64,000 bases of DNA, taken from positions 62,001 to 126,000 of the forward strand of contig JAHHHL010000016.1 of the NCBI GenBank assembly GCA_019359375.1, written 5' to 3'. Under the pieces are notes generated by a model. It saw nothing but the letters and a program-made list of their open reading frames with translations, was not told the DNA's origin and ran no database searches. Shown here piece after piece: positions 33,901 to 42,538 of the stretch. The DNA is from Lyngbya sp. HA4199-MV5 (GTDB taxonomy: Bacteria; Cyanobacteriota; Cyanobacteriia; Leptolyngbyales; Leptolyngbyaceae). Made by a program: the position numbers and the translations under genes. How positions within the stretch are numbered: the stretch's first letter is position 1; each line of letters starts with the position of its first letter.

Positions 33901-36900
33901 ACCGTTATCCCTGAGCCTGGTTGTTACCGTAGCTGTGCCATTTGCATTAGGGGCAAGCGTGTAGGTGAGTTTGCCCGTGGGGTCGATCGTCGGTGCCACA
34001 GTAAACAGGGCAGCGTTGTTGTTGGAGGTGATGAAGTTGAGCGTCTGACTCGACTCATTGGCGGGACCTGTGGCAATGCCCGTCGCCCAATTCACCGTCT
34101 GCGGTGCGGCATCTTCATTCACCACCAGGTTAGTGCCAGCGGTAAAGGTCGGCACATCGTTCACCGGAACGACCGTCACCTCGATCGTTTTCTGGATGTT
34201 GAGCGCACTGGAAGCACCGACAAAGCCCTGATCATCCACCTTGATGGTGATGGTATCGGCACCAAAGTAGTTGGCACTGCCCTGATAGCTGAGGGTTGCC
34301 AACGCTGCCCGCACACTGTCGATCGTGCCTGTAAAGCTGAGCGTGCCATCCCCATTGTTGGTGTTGTCAGCAAAGGTGAGTCCACCTGTGGTCGCTAGTG
34401 TGAGTTTGCCATTTCCAGTGCCCAGGTTTACTTTGACGGGATTGGTGCCCGCATCAACATCGGTCGTATCAATCAGACCCGCGAGGGAAAGGGCGGTATC
34501 TTCGAGAACGGTTTGGGCACCCGGAACAGTCAAGGTCGGCGCGTCATTGATGGGGTTGACAATCAGATCGATCGTCTTCGTATCGGTCTTCGGTCCCCCG
34601 GCTCCTGCACTGCCCTGGTCTGTCACGCCAATTGCGATCGTGTCGGGACCATTGAAATTCGCTAACCCTCTGTACGTCAGGCTACTGAGCGCATTATTCA
34701 CGGCGGTAAGTTGTCCCGTGAGTGTCACTTGGCTGGTGCTGTTGTTGTTCACCGTCAGGCTACCAGGATTGAGGCTGAGCGTTCCGCCCGATGCCGATAG
34801 GGTGACAACCAGTGGATTGCTGCCAATATCCGCATCACTGACGCTCACCAGCTTGGAACCTGTAAAGGCAAGGGGCAGATCTTCATCCACTGCCTGGAAG
34901 CCCGGTACGGTTAGCGCAGGGGCATCATTGACAGGGGTAACGTTGATGTTGAAAGTCGTCAGAGCGGTCGTGCCGGTCGAATTGTCAGAAGCCGTAAAGC
35001 TGAAGCTATCAGCCGTTGTTTCTGACCCATCGTGGGTGTACGACAGTCGGTTGCCATCCAGATCGGCTTGCGTGAACGTTTGATTCGCCAGAAGAGTCGC
35101 GGTGCCAAGCTTGAGAACACCTCTGGTCGTTGCAGCGCTTAAGGTATAGGTGAGCGGTCCCGGACCATCGTTGTCGGTAATGGCAAGGGCGGTGTTGGCG
35201 ATCGTGGTGGTTGCCCCTTCTGCCAGCGTGAGACCCAGGTTATTAGAAATACCAGGCGCATCGTTAACAGGCGTAATCGCAATATTGAAGGTACTCGGAC
35301 CTACGGGCGTTGTCACCACACCATCCGTCACGGTAAACGCAAAGCTATCTGACAGCGATTCACTCCCATTGTGTTGATAGGTCAGTTGTCCGCTGTTCAA
35401 ATTCGCCTGGGTAAAGCTAGTGACCGCATTACCACCGAGCAGTAACGTTCCATTGGTGGGTGAATTGGTCACGCTATAGACCAGATTGGTTGGCGGTGGA
35501 CTGTCGCCATCACTGACCTGTAAGACGCTGCTGCTCAGCGTCGTTAACGCGCCTTCAGCCAGAGTGATGCCGCCATTAGAAACCAAAACAGGTACATCGT
35601 TGACCGGAGTGACGACGATATTAAAGGTTGTGAGCGGCAGGGTGCCCGTTGAGCCATCGGAGGCAGTGAAGGTGAAACTATCCACTAGCGTTTCCGATCC
35701 ATCATGGGTATACGAGAGCCGATTACCGAGAATATCTGCCTGGGTAAAGGTTTGCCCTGCAACGAGGGTGGCTGTCCCCAGTTTCAAGGTACCTTTGGTG
35801 GTTGCTGTGCCTACGGTATAAGTCAGCGGTCCCGGACCATCGTTGTCAGTGATTGCTAGGGCTGCTGGAGCGATCGTGCTCGTGCCCCCTTCTGCCAACG
35901 TCAACCCTAAGTTATTGGAAACTCCCGGCGGATCGTTGACTGGAATCACGCCTACGTTGAAGGTTCTGACTGCCGTTGTTGCCACACCATCGCTCAGGGT
36001 GAAGGTAAAGCTGTCCGCAGTCGATTCGCTGCCGTCGTGGACATACTTAAGCTGACCACCCGCCAGATCTGCCTGGGTAAAGCTGGTCACAGTCGTTGCG
36101 CCGAGAAGTAGGCTACCGTGAGCTGGAGTGGAGACAGTATAGGTAATCTGCGCGTCCAGATTATCGACATCGGTTGCGTTGAGCAATGCCGTTGTAATGC
36201 TGCTAGCCGCCCCTTCGGAGAGTGACAACCCTACATTCGATAGCAGCGTTGGCGCATCATTGACCGCAGCCACGGCAATGCTAAACGTTGTGCTGGGAAT
36301 CGCTGCCCCAAACGGATCGGAGGCGGTAAAGCTAAAGCTATCGCTGGTCGTTTCGCTGCCGTTGTGCTGATACGTCAGGCGGTTGAGCGTGTTGATGTCC
36401 TGCTGGGTAAAGGTTTGCCCAGTCGTTAAAGCCGTGCCATTCAGCTTCAGGTCGCCATTAAGAGGCTTTTGACCCAGCGTGTATTTAACCTGAGGCGGCG
36501 GGTTGTCTGGGTCAGTCACTTGCAGCAGCGTGCTGCCAATACTTGCAGTTGCGCCTTCACTGACGGCTAAGCCTGCATTTAAGCTCAGCACAGGCGGCGA
36601 ATTAACGGGTGAAACAATGATGTTGAAGGTAGAGTCGATCGTGACCGTGTTGCCATCCGAGACCCGGAAGACGAAGCTGTCGCTATTCGTCTTAGTCCCG
36701 TTGTGGTTATAGAGAACCCGATTGTTGTTGAGGTCTGCCTGGGTGAAGGTGCCGTTAGCCGCCAGTGCATTGGTGCCCACAAAGATCGTCCCGTTGACGG
36801 GTAGCGTACCCACCGTATAAATAATCCTATCCGGCAGTTGCGGCGCGATCGCGGGTCCTGTGAATTCGGCATCACTCGTGAGTAATAAGGCTGAGGTCAG

Positions 36901-39171
36901 AATGGGAGCAGACCCTTCTGTCACCGTTAACCCAAGGTTAGACAGCAATACAGGCGCATCGTTGACGGGTGTAATGGCAAGGCTAAAGGTTTGTGGCGAT
37001 AGGGGCACCGTGCCGCCTGCGCCATCGGTAACAGTGAAGGTGAAGCTATCGCTGGTGGTTTCAGTCCCGTTGTGGCTGTAACTTAGCCTGGTGCCTGTGC
37101 TGATGTCGGCTTGCGTGAAGGTACTGCTAGCCGCGATCGCCGTACCGTTGAGCAGGAGACTGCCATTGCTCGGCACACTGTTGAGGCTATAAATCAACTG
37201 CGCTGCCGTTTGCTCCACATCCGTGACTAGCAGATTAAGCGCCGAAAGGTTAGCGGCAGTGCCTTCACTGAGCGTCAAGGCTTGCTTCGTCGTGAGAACA
37301 GGCGCATCGTTAACGGGAATAGTATTGATCGTGAATGTGGTAGGGGCGATCGTGCCACCCACCCCATCCGACACGCTGAACACAAAGCTATCGGTGAGCG
37401 TCTCGCTGCCATTCTGCTGATAGGTAAGCTTGCCACCATTGATATCAGCCTGAGTGAAAATGCTGTTTTGAGCGATCGCCGCACCATTCAAGCTCAGATT
37501 TCCCTTGGTAGCGTCGGGAGGAGTGACAAGCGTATAGGTCAGTTGAGCCGCTGGATTATTCTCGTCGGTGACTTGTAGCAATGTGTTGCCGATCGTCAGC
37601 ACTGCGCCTTCACTAATCGTTAGTGCGTTATTGCTGAGCAATACAGGCAAGTTATTGGCATTAATGTTCAGTTCATAGGCGCTACTGCCAGACGCAGCGA
37701 CCACTTGAATGTAGTAGGTGCCAGCGATCAGGCTGCTAGCGAGGGATTCTACTGCATTACCACCATTGACAGAACTAGCGACAACATTGCCAAAGGCATC
37801 ATAGACTCGCAAATCCAGATCGCCATTCAAAGCGCCCCCACTGGAACCAGTCAATGCCAAAGCGAGCTGAGTCGTGCTGCCGAGCGAAAACTGATAGTAA
37901 TCATTGGTATCCGTACCGCCCACCACATCGCGGTAGATGCCACTGCCGTTAACGGGTCCGATCGAGAATGCAGACGTTGTGGTATTACCAGCCGCATCCG
38001 CACGCACAACAGGCAGCGATCGACTAAAAGGGGCAGTTGCTCGCCAGTTCAGATCAAAAACACCCGGGAGCGGAGCCAATCCAATAGAGGTTGTTCCGTT
38101 GAAGAACCAAACAGTATTTTGCCCTGTCGCGTAATTTCGCCAGAGAAGATCTGAATTCCCGTCGCGATTGAGGTCAACAGATCCCTGGATCTGCCAGTCA
38201 GGGGGCGCGCTGGGCAAGCTGACAAAGCCAGCCCTCGTGATGCCATTCATCAACCACGCGAAGTTACTCGAATTGGGTGCAGTGTTGCGCCAGATAAGAT
38301 CTGCGTTGCCGTCGTTATTGAGGTCAGCCACGGCCTGAACGTTGTAGTTAGCACCTGGCAACGACTCGATCAAGACGCTTGAAGCCAACGTCAGATTTTT
38401 AATGAACCAGACTGCGTTTTGACCCGTTGAAGGATTCCGCCAAAAGAGATCGCTGGTGCCATCTCCATTGAAATCTCCTGCTCCTTGAATCTTCCAGTTC
38501 AGGTCAGGCACGGCAAGAATAAAAATACCGGACACTAACGTTGTCCCATTCATCTGCCAGAGCGCATCTTGCCCTGTCGCATAGTTGCGCCAAGCAATGT
38601 CAGTATTGCCGTCGCCATTAAAGTCTCCCGTTGCCTGTATGGTCCAATTGAGGTCTCCACTTGACAACAGATTTGCACCAGAAAGCAGCGTCGTACCGTT
38701 CATTACCCAGGTCAGGTTCTCTCCTGTTTTGTAATTCCGCCAGAGAATGTCTGTTTGGGTATTGCTATCAGCCGCGACGTTCAGGTTGTAGTTGGTGCTA
38801 GGGGTTGTTGTCAGCGGGTTTAGCGGATCGGCAGCAGGTCCTGGCAAAACGCGAATGTAGTAAGTACCAGGGTCAAGAATGGTATTGAGTGATTCTGCCA
38901 ACGTACCTGTGTTGGTTGAACTCAGTACAAAGCCATCGGTACCTGTAGCGAGCGACCCTGTGCTGGTCAAGACCTGAACATCGGCATTTGCACTTAATCC
39001 TGTAAGGGAAAGCTTAAAGCTGCTGGCACGAGAAAGCTTGAAGCTGTAGTAATCGTTAGCATCAAGAACACCAGCGTCAACTCCGACGAATTCGCTCTGC
39101 GTTTGCGTACTAATGATTGGAAAGATTTGCTTAGCGGTTGCTAAAGTGTTACCGATAGAATCTGCGGGCAT
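30967..39171 (-). CDS. Giant PPC-VCBS-cadherin-like tandem-repeat adhesin
   Basis: The 2734-residue protein is an extracellular repeat protein. A PPC domain (about 25-135), five VCBS/FG-GAP-like WRN repeats (about 140-390) and a second PPC domain (about 400-500) precede about 19 tandem repeats of 90-125 residues up to the C terminus. Most repeats meet at VNDAP or a variant. Two classes are present: CSPG4/NG2-like units with SEG at the start and HNGSETTSDSFTFTVSDG, and cadherin-like units with VDED and LNFNGADTI. No RTX nonapeptide block and no signal peptide are seen; type I export is inferred from the exporter genes upstream. Likely role is adhesion or sheath/biofilm structure. Some repeats are nearly identical, indicating recent duplication. 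Confidence 0.9.
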   Translation of the reverse strand: MPADSIGNTLATAKQIFPIISTQTQSEFVGVDAGVLDANDYYSFKLSRASSFKLSLTGLSANADVQVLTSTGSLATGTDGFVLSSTNTGTLAESLNTILDPGTYYIRVLPGPAADPLNPLTTTPSTNYNLNVAADSNTQTDILWRNYKTGENLTWVMNGTTLLSGANLLSSGDLNWTIQATGDFNGDGNTDIAWRNYATGQDALWQMNGTTLVSGIFILAVPDLNWKIQGAGDFNGDGTSDLFWRNPSTGQNAVWFIKNLTLASSVLIESLPGANYNVQAVADLNNDGNADLIWRNTAPNSSNFAWLMNGITRAGFVSLPSAPPDWQIQGSVDLNRDGNSDLLWRNYATGQNTVWFFNGTTSIGLAPLPGVFDLNWRATAPFSRSLPVVRADAAGNTTTSAFSIGPVNGSGIYRDVVGGTDTNDYYQFSLGSTTQLALALTGSSGGALNGDLDLRVYDAFGNVVASSVNGGNAVESLASSLIAGTYYIQVVAASGSSAYELNINANNLPVLLSNNALTISEGAVLTIGNTLLQVTDENNPAAQLTYTLVTPPDATKGNLSLNGAAIAQNSIFTQADINGGKLTYQQNGSETLTDSFVFSVSDGVGGTIAPTTFTINTIPVNDAPVLTTKQALTLSEGTAANLSALNLLVTDVEQTAAQLIYSLNSVPSNGSLLLNGTAIAASSTFTQADISTGTRLSYSHNGTETTSDSFTFTVTDGAGGTVPLSPQTFSLAITPVNDAPVLLSNLGLTVTEGSAPILTSALLLTSDAEFTGPAIAPQLPDRIIYTVGTLPVNGTIFVGTNALAANGTFTQADLNNNRVLYNHNGTKTNSDSFVFRVSDGNTVTIDSTFNIIVSPVNSPPVLSLNAGLAVSEGATASIGSTLLQVTDPDNPPPQVKYTLGQKPLNGDLKLNGTALTTGQTFTQQDINTLNRLTYQHNGSETTSDSFSFTASDPFGAAIPSTTFSIAVAAVNDAPTLLSNVGLSLSEGAASSITTALLNATDVDNLDAQITYTVSTPAHGSLLLGATTVTSFTQADLAGGQLKYVHDGSESTADSFTFTLSDGVATTAVRTFNVGVIPVNDPPGVSNNLGLTLAEGGTSTIAPAALAITDNDGPGPLTYTVGTATTKGTLKLGTATLVAGQTFTQADILGNRLSYTHDGSETLVDSFTFTASDGSTGTLPLTTFNIVVTPVNDVPVLVSNGGITLAEGALTTLSSSVLQVSDGDSPPPTNLVYSVTNSPTNGTLLLGGNAVTSFTQANLNSGQLTYQHNGSESLSDSFAFTVTDGVVTTPVGPSTFNIAITPVNDAPGISNNLGLTLAEGATTTIANTALAITDNDGPGPLTYTLSAATTRGVLKLGTATLLANQTFTQADLDGNRLSYTHDGSETTADSFSFTASDNSTGTTALTTFNINVTPVNDAPALTVPGFQAVDEDLPLAFTGSKLVSVSDADIGSNPLVVTLSASGGTLSLNPGSLTVNNNSTSQVTLTGQLTAVNNALSSLTYRGLANFNGPDTIAIGVTDQGSAGAGGPKTDTKTIDLIVNPINDAPTLTVPGAQTVLEDTALSLAGLIDTTDVDAGTNPVKVNLGTGNGKLTLATTGGLTFADNTNNGDGTLSFTGTIDSVRAALATLSYQGSANYFGADTITIKVDDQGFVGASSALNIQKTIEVTVVPVNDVPTFTAGTNLVVNEDAAPQTVNWATGIATGPANESSQTLNFITSNNNAALFTVAPTIDPTGKLTYTLAPNANGTATVTTRLRDNGGTANGGIDTSPDSIFTITVNPVNDAPSFTKGANQTITEDAGAQTVAGWATAISTGPADEAAQTLNFLVNTDNPSLFTAAPTIDPATGTLTYTAAPNANGTAIVIVQLQDNGGTDLGGVDRSALQTFTINVTAVNDAPVFTLPNPPTVSEDTNLAIAGISLTDVDAGTSPLVVSLSVANGTLKLGNTAGLTITAGADNTSSVAFSGNLTDLNAALAGLSYRGNLNFNGADSLVLNVSDSGATGTGAIGTDNRTLGITVTAVNDAPVVNVPGSQTIDEDTNLSLSGISIADVDAGNSPITVTLSAVNGTLTLDPLVAGSTTLTLTDTVDNINTAIANLTYRGRLNYNGADTITIRANDQGNTGFGGALADTKTISVNVNAVNDAPVLAVPGAQTVNEDTNLVFNAGRAITLTDVDSGANPIQVNFAVNNGTLTLGTVGSGGALTGNGTGAVTYIGTLVALSPVLNTLTYRGKPNYFGADTLNVNVNDQGNTGSGAPGIVTGSVDITVSSVNDAPVLLTNRALTLSEGTSSVITNSQLRTTDVDNTPDQLVYTLFSAPNPLTSGSLRLSNGGGTTATLAAGGTFTQADINSGYLSYLQNGSETTSDSFTFKVFDNTPGSITVPGTGTATFNIVINPVNDAPTIVNNARLNLTEGGTSTITTTLLSVSDADNTTAQLRYTLSSAPSNGNVRLNGSALTIGQTFTQADIESTRVSYRHNGSETTSDSFIFTVNDGAGGTTGSRTFNIGIANVNDAPTIVSTGPATVNEGATLNITNTLLRTSDPDNLTSELVYTLPTVPIYGTLFLNGTALAANATVTQQQIDQGALTYVHNGSEPNGNDVLIFNVSDGTTTLSNRVFNINVNPVNDPPVLVSNTGLLLAGDAPSLTVIGSDLLQVTDVDNTTAQLTYTLTSVPNPTVGILRLNGTQINAGGTFTQADIDSGNLSFDYLGNGSGETFQFTVSDGGVGGTLSNAFFYINFSYS

Positions 39172-39355
39172 TGCTGTCTACACCTACATGGCTCTGCTAT
39201 AGTGCCCGTCCCTTCAACATTAGATAACAAAGGCAATGATTATTTTCGTATATCTTTACGAAGATTCTGTTGAATGCACTGAAAGCCTGGTGTTTCTACG
39301 TAGAGCGCTACAAACGACTCAAACCAGCAGCGGCAGATAGCCTCGACTTAAACAT

Positions 39356-39485
39356 TAGGGCGCGTCATCAATTAGCTCTAAAAGCTTGCGGTATCAGCAT
39401 CATCGCGCCCGTCCCAACACACCAGGCTAAGGGCTGGAACCCTTGCTGTCAGTGATATGTAGTCATCATTGATGACAGCCCCTAG
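39356..39485. mobile_element. MITE-like element, ~130-bp TA family, copy C
   Basis: It begins TTAGGGCGCGTCATCAATTA and ends TTGATGACAGCCCCTAG, with the family core GTCCCAACACACCAGGCTAA. TA flanks both ends. It fills most of the 321-base gap between the giant gene start and the GFA gene, about 185 bases upstream of the giant gene. The remaining 39172-39355 should contain that gene's promoter; nothing else was recognised. Confidence 0.75.
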
Positions 39486-39492
39486 TGACCTT

Positions 39493-39927
39493 TCAACTAT
39501 CTGCTGCCTTTGCACTGTTCGGTGGCGGAAACTTGGCGAATTTTAGCAAATCTGGATTCAAGTAATCCCATGGTTGAGCACTCGAAACATAAAGGTCTGC
39601 TTGAGGTTTAAACCAGCTTGGATCGTCTAAACTTCCTGCCTGAATACTGATAAAGTCAGCCTCTGTACGCGAACCAAATAAGCGGGAACCACAGTGAGCA
39701 CAGAACCCACGACTAATTGAGTTGCCGCTATCGCCTGTCACCGCGTAATATTTCACGTCTCCTGTAACCGTTACCGTACTGCGAGGTACCATCAGCGCTG
39801 CCGCAAAGGCACTTCCGGTTGCCCGCTGACAATCTCGGCAGTGACATAAACCCATTGCGATCGGGTCTGCCGAACATTCGTAGCGGATCGCGCCGCACAT
39901 ACAACCGCCAGTAAACCTTGTTGTCAT
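39493..39927 (-). CDS. GFA-family zinc protein
   Basis: The 144-residue protein has the Mss4-like GFA fold with zinc ligands GGCMCGAIRYEC, CHCRDCQRATG and FCAHCGSRLF. The family was named after a glutathione-dependent formaldehyde-activating enzyme, but most members have unknown reactions, probably with glutathione or thiol adducts. It starts 4 bases after the ABC exporter stop, so it is the last gene of the foldase-exporter operon; a link to export is not obvious. Confidence 0.88.
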   Translation of the reverse strand: MTTRFTGGCMCGAIRYECSADPIAMGLCHCRDCQRATGSAFAAALMVPRSTVTVTGDVKYYAVTGDSGNSISRGFCAHCGSRLFGSRTEADFISIQAGSLDDPSWFKPQADLYVSSAQPWDYLNPDLLKFAKFPPPNSAKAADS

Positions 39928-39931
39928 ATGT

Positions 39932-42538
39932 TTAAATCGAGGCTTGCTGTCGCTGATAGAGAGACCAGTACAACCCCTTACTCCGCAGTAGATCGTCGTG
40001 AGTGCCTTTTTCCACCAGCACGCCTTTCTCTAAGACCACAATCAAATCGGCGCGTTTCAAGGGGGCAAAGCGATGGGCAATGAGAAAAACGGTGCGATTT
40101 TGGGATACTTTTTGAATGTTTTGCAAAACCTGCTGCTCAGTTTCGGCATCTAACGCGCTGGTTGCTTCATCCAGCACTAAAAGCGGTGCTTTAGACAGGA
40201 ACGATCGCGCCAGTGCAATGCGTTGACGCTGCCCACCCGATAGAGCCGTTCCCCGCTCACCGACGGGTGTTTCGTAGCCATGCTGTAACTCACTGATAAA
40301 GTCGTGGGCAACTGCCAAGCGAGCAGCTTCGACCACCTGTTCTGCACTGATATCTGGGTTGCCAAGGCTGATATTTTCCAGCACGGAACTGTTAAAGAGG
40401 AAATCTTCTTGCAAGACGACAGAAATCTGCTGACGCAAAGACGCGAGATCCGCACTCTTAATATCAAACCCATCAATTAAAATGCGACCCGATTCTACTG
40501 AGTACAGACGCTGAATCAGCTTCGACAGCGTACTTTTGCCAGAGCCGCTGCGTCCCACGACCCCCACCAGCATTCCTGGCTGCACGCTAAACGAAATGCC
40601 TCGTAAAACAGGTTCCTGCGTTGGGTAGTACCGGAAAAAGACTTGATCGAACGTTACCTGTCCTTGCAGCGGTGGCAACACTAAACCAGATCCCGCTTCA
40701 GCCTCCGGAGCCGTGTTGAGAATATCACCGATGCGATCGACCGATAGCAGCACTTGCTGGAGGTTCTGCCAGAGTTGCACCAAGCGCAGCAATGGTCCCG
40801 TCATGCGACCAGACAACATCTGGAAGGCGACCAGTTGACCGATCGTCAGCTTTTGCTCAATGACCAGCTTGGCACCAAACCATAGAATGAGCAAGGACGA
40901 CAGGTTGGTGAGAAAATCGGCAATGTTGTTGCTGCTGTTTGAGATGGTGGACGCTTTGAAGCCCGTGCGAATGAAGCGGGCAAACAACCCTTCCCAGCGA
41001 TCGCGCGCCACTCGTTCTGCCGTATGCGCCTTGACTGCCTGAATCCCTGTAATGGTTTCGACCAGAAAGGACTGACTATCGGCACTGCGGTTGAACGTTT
41101 CGTTGAGCTGCTTCCGCAAAAAGGGGGTGACGGTCAGCGTAAGCAGCGCAAAGAACGGAATCATCCCCAGCGCTACAAAGGTCAAAGGCACACTGTAGGC
41201 GACCATGATCACCAAGTACACCACCGCAAACACGGCATCCAGAATGACCGTGAGTGCAGTCCCCGTTAGAAATTGGCGGATGTTTTCGAGTTCTTGCACA
41301 CGGGCAACCGTATCGCCAACTCGACGCGCCTCAAAGTAAGACAGCGGCAGGCGCATGAGGTGTCGAAACAGTTGGGCAGACAGGCTCAGGTCAAGTCGGC
41401 GAGCGGTATGGGTAAAAATGAACAGGCGCAAAAAACCCAACCCAGCTTCAAAGAATGCCACCGCGACCAGGGCAAGCGCCATCACATCCAGCGTTGACAG
41501 GCTGCCCTGCACCATCACGCGATCGATCACAACCTGGGTGATGATGGGTGTCGCCAATCCCAACAGTTGCAGCGTGAAGGATGCCAGCAACACCTCACTC
41601 AGCAGCACTCGATAGTTCCAAATGGCGGGCAGAAACCACCCAAGGCTGAACTTCTCCTGCTTCTGAATCGGCTCAATTTGCCAGAGTTGCCCATCCCACA
41701 CGCTCTCAACCAGGGCACGCGGCACACTTTCGCAGGTACGACTGGGGTTGAGGGGATCGGACACCATCAGCCGATCGCCCTTGACACCGTAGGCAATCAC
41801 CCAATGGGTCGTCGAAGCCCCTGTGGTTGGAGCCGCTGCCGTCCGGACAGACGCAGGCAAGATTAAGGCGGATGGTGACGTGCTGCTACCACTGTCTCGC
41901 CATTGCATCAAGGCTGGCAACCCAAGCTGGCGAAGATGATTCCAGGTGGTTTCAATGCGTCGCAGTTGTAGTCCGAGCTTTTCAGCCGCTTCGACCACAT
42001 CCACCGATCGCTGCCCCCGTACCTGTCGCTGTACCCATTCCAACTGGGCTGGAATTTGCAGGTGGCTGGCTGCCATTGTTAAGCAGGCGGCGGCTGTGTT
42101 GATGCTGGCAACAAAGGGAAAGCCAGAAACTGGCTGAGGTGTTTCGGCGGTTGTGGGCAGGTAGCGTTGCCGTTGCAGTGCCCAAAAGCGCTCCAGTTCG
42201 GCAGAGAATACCTGATCCCAAAGTGTCACATTCCACTGAGCAATCACCACATCTTTATCGGCGGCTCTTGCTTTCCAGAAGCCGGGAAGGTCTAAGCGAT
42301 CGCCCAACCAATCACCCGCCTTCAGCATGATCGATGCACCTTCTTCGGGCACCAGACGAACTTTGCCACTCACAACGAGCAGTTGGTTGCCGGGGCTATC
42401 TGTAGACCACAGCATATCGCCCAGGCTAAACCGACGAATGGTGGCTTCTTGCTTGAACTGCACTTGCTGGTCAGGCGCAAGCAACGAAAGCGGCGGTACA
42501 TCCCACGGTAGATCGGTGGCTAGTTCGTTTGCAATCAT
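39932..42538 (-). CDS. Type I secretion ABC exporter with cNMP-like and degenerate C39 domains
   Basis: The 868-residue protein is a HlyB-like half-exporter. A cyclic-nucleotide-binding-like domain comes first (about 15-110). A C39-peptidase-like domain follows (about 135-275); its start reads ASINTAAACLTMAASHL, without the usual catalytic cysteine position, so it is probably a substrate-docking domain as in HlyB. Six membrane helices (about 310-590) and an ATPase domain complete it: Walker A GRSGSGKS, Q loop VLQEDFLF, signature LSGGQRQRIALARSFL, Walker B LLVLDEATSALD, and IAHRF. It overlaps the foldase gene by 4 bases. The likely cargo is the giant adhesin next door and possibly the 1.5-4.0 kb protein. 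The needed HlyD partner is at 4.2-5.6 kb. Confidence 0.9.
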   Translation of the reverse strand: MIANELATDLPWDVPPLSLLAPDQQVQFKQEATIRRFSLGDMLWSTDSPGNQLLVVSGKVRLVPEEGASIMLKAGDWLGDRLDLPGFWKARAADKDVVIAQWNVTLWDQVFSAELERFWALQRQRYLPTTAETPQPVSGFPFVASINTAAACLTMAASHLQIPAQLEWVQRQVRGQRSVDVVEAAEKLGLQLRRIETTWNHLRQLGLPALMQWRDSGSSTSPSALILPASVRTAAAPTTGASTTHWVIAYGVKGDRLMVSDPLNPSRTCESVPRALVESVWDGQLWQIEPIQKQEKFSLGWFLPAIWNYRVLLSEVLLASFTLQLLGLATPIITQVVIDRVMVQGSLSTLDVMALALVAVAFFEAGLGFLRLFIFTHTARRLDLSLSAQLFRHLMRLPLSYFEARRVGDTVARVQELENIRQFLTGTALTVILDAVFAVVYLVIMVAYSVPLTFVALGMIPFFALLTLTVTPFLRKQLNETFNRSADSQSFLVETITGIQAVKAHTAERVARDRWEGLFARFIRTGFKASTISNSSNNIADFLTNLSSLLILWFGAKLVIEQKLTIGQLVAFQMLSGRMTGPLLRLVQLWQNLQQVLLSVDRIGDILNTAPEAEAGSGLVLPPLQGQVTFDQVFFRYYPTQEPVLRGISFSVQPGMLVGVVGRSGSGKSTLSKLIQRLYSVESGRILIDGFDIKSADLASLRQQISVVLQEDFLFNSSVLENISLGNPDISAEQVVEAARLAVAHDFISELQHGYETPVGERGTALSGGQRQRIALARSFLSKAPLLVLDEATSALDAETEQQVLQNIQKVSQNRTVFLIAHRFAPLKRADLIVVLEKGVLVEKGTHDDLLRSKGLYWSLYQRQQASI

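Noticed and set aside
31762-38154. Many plus-strand open frames inside the giant adhesin gene
   Set aside because: They repeat with the adhesin's tandem units and have no independent features.
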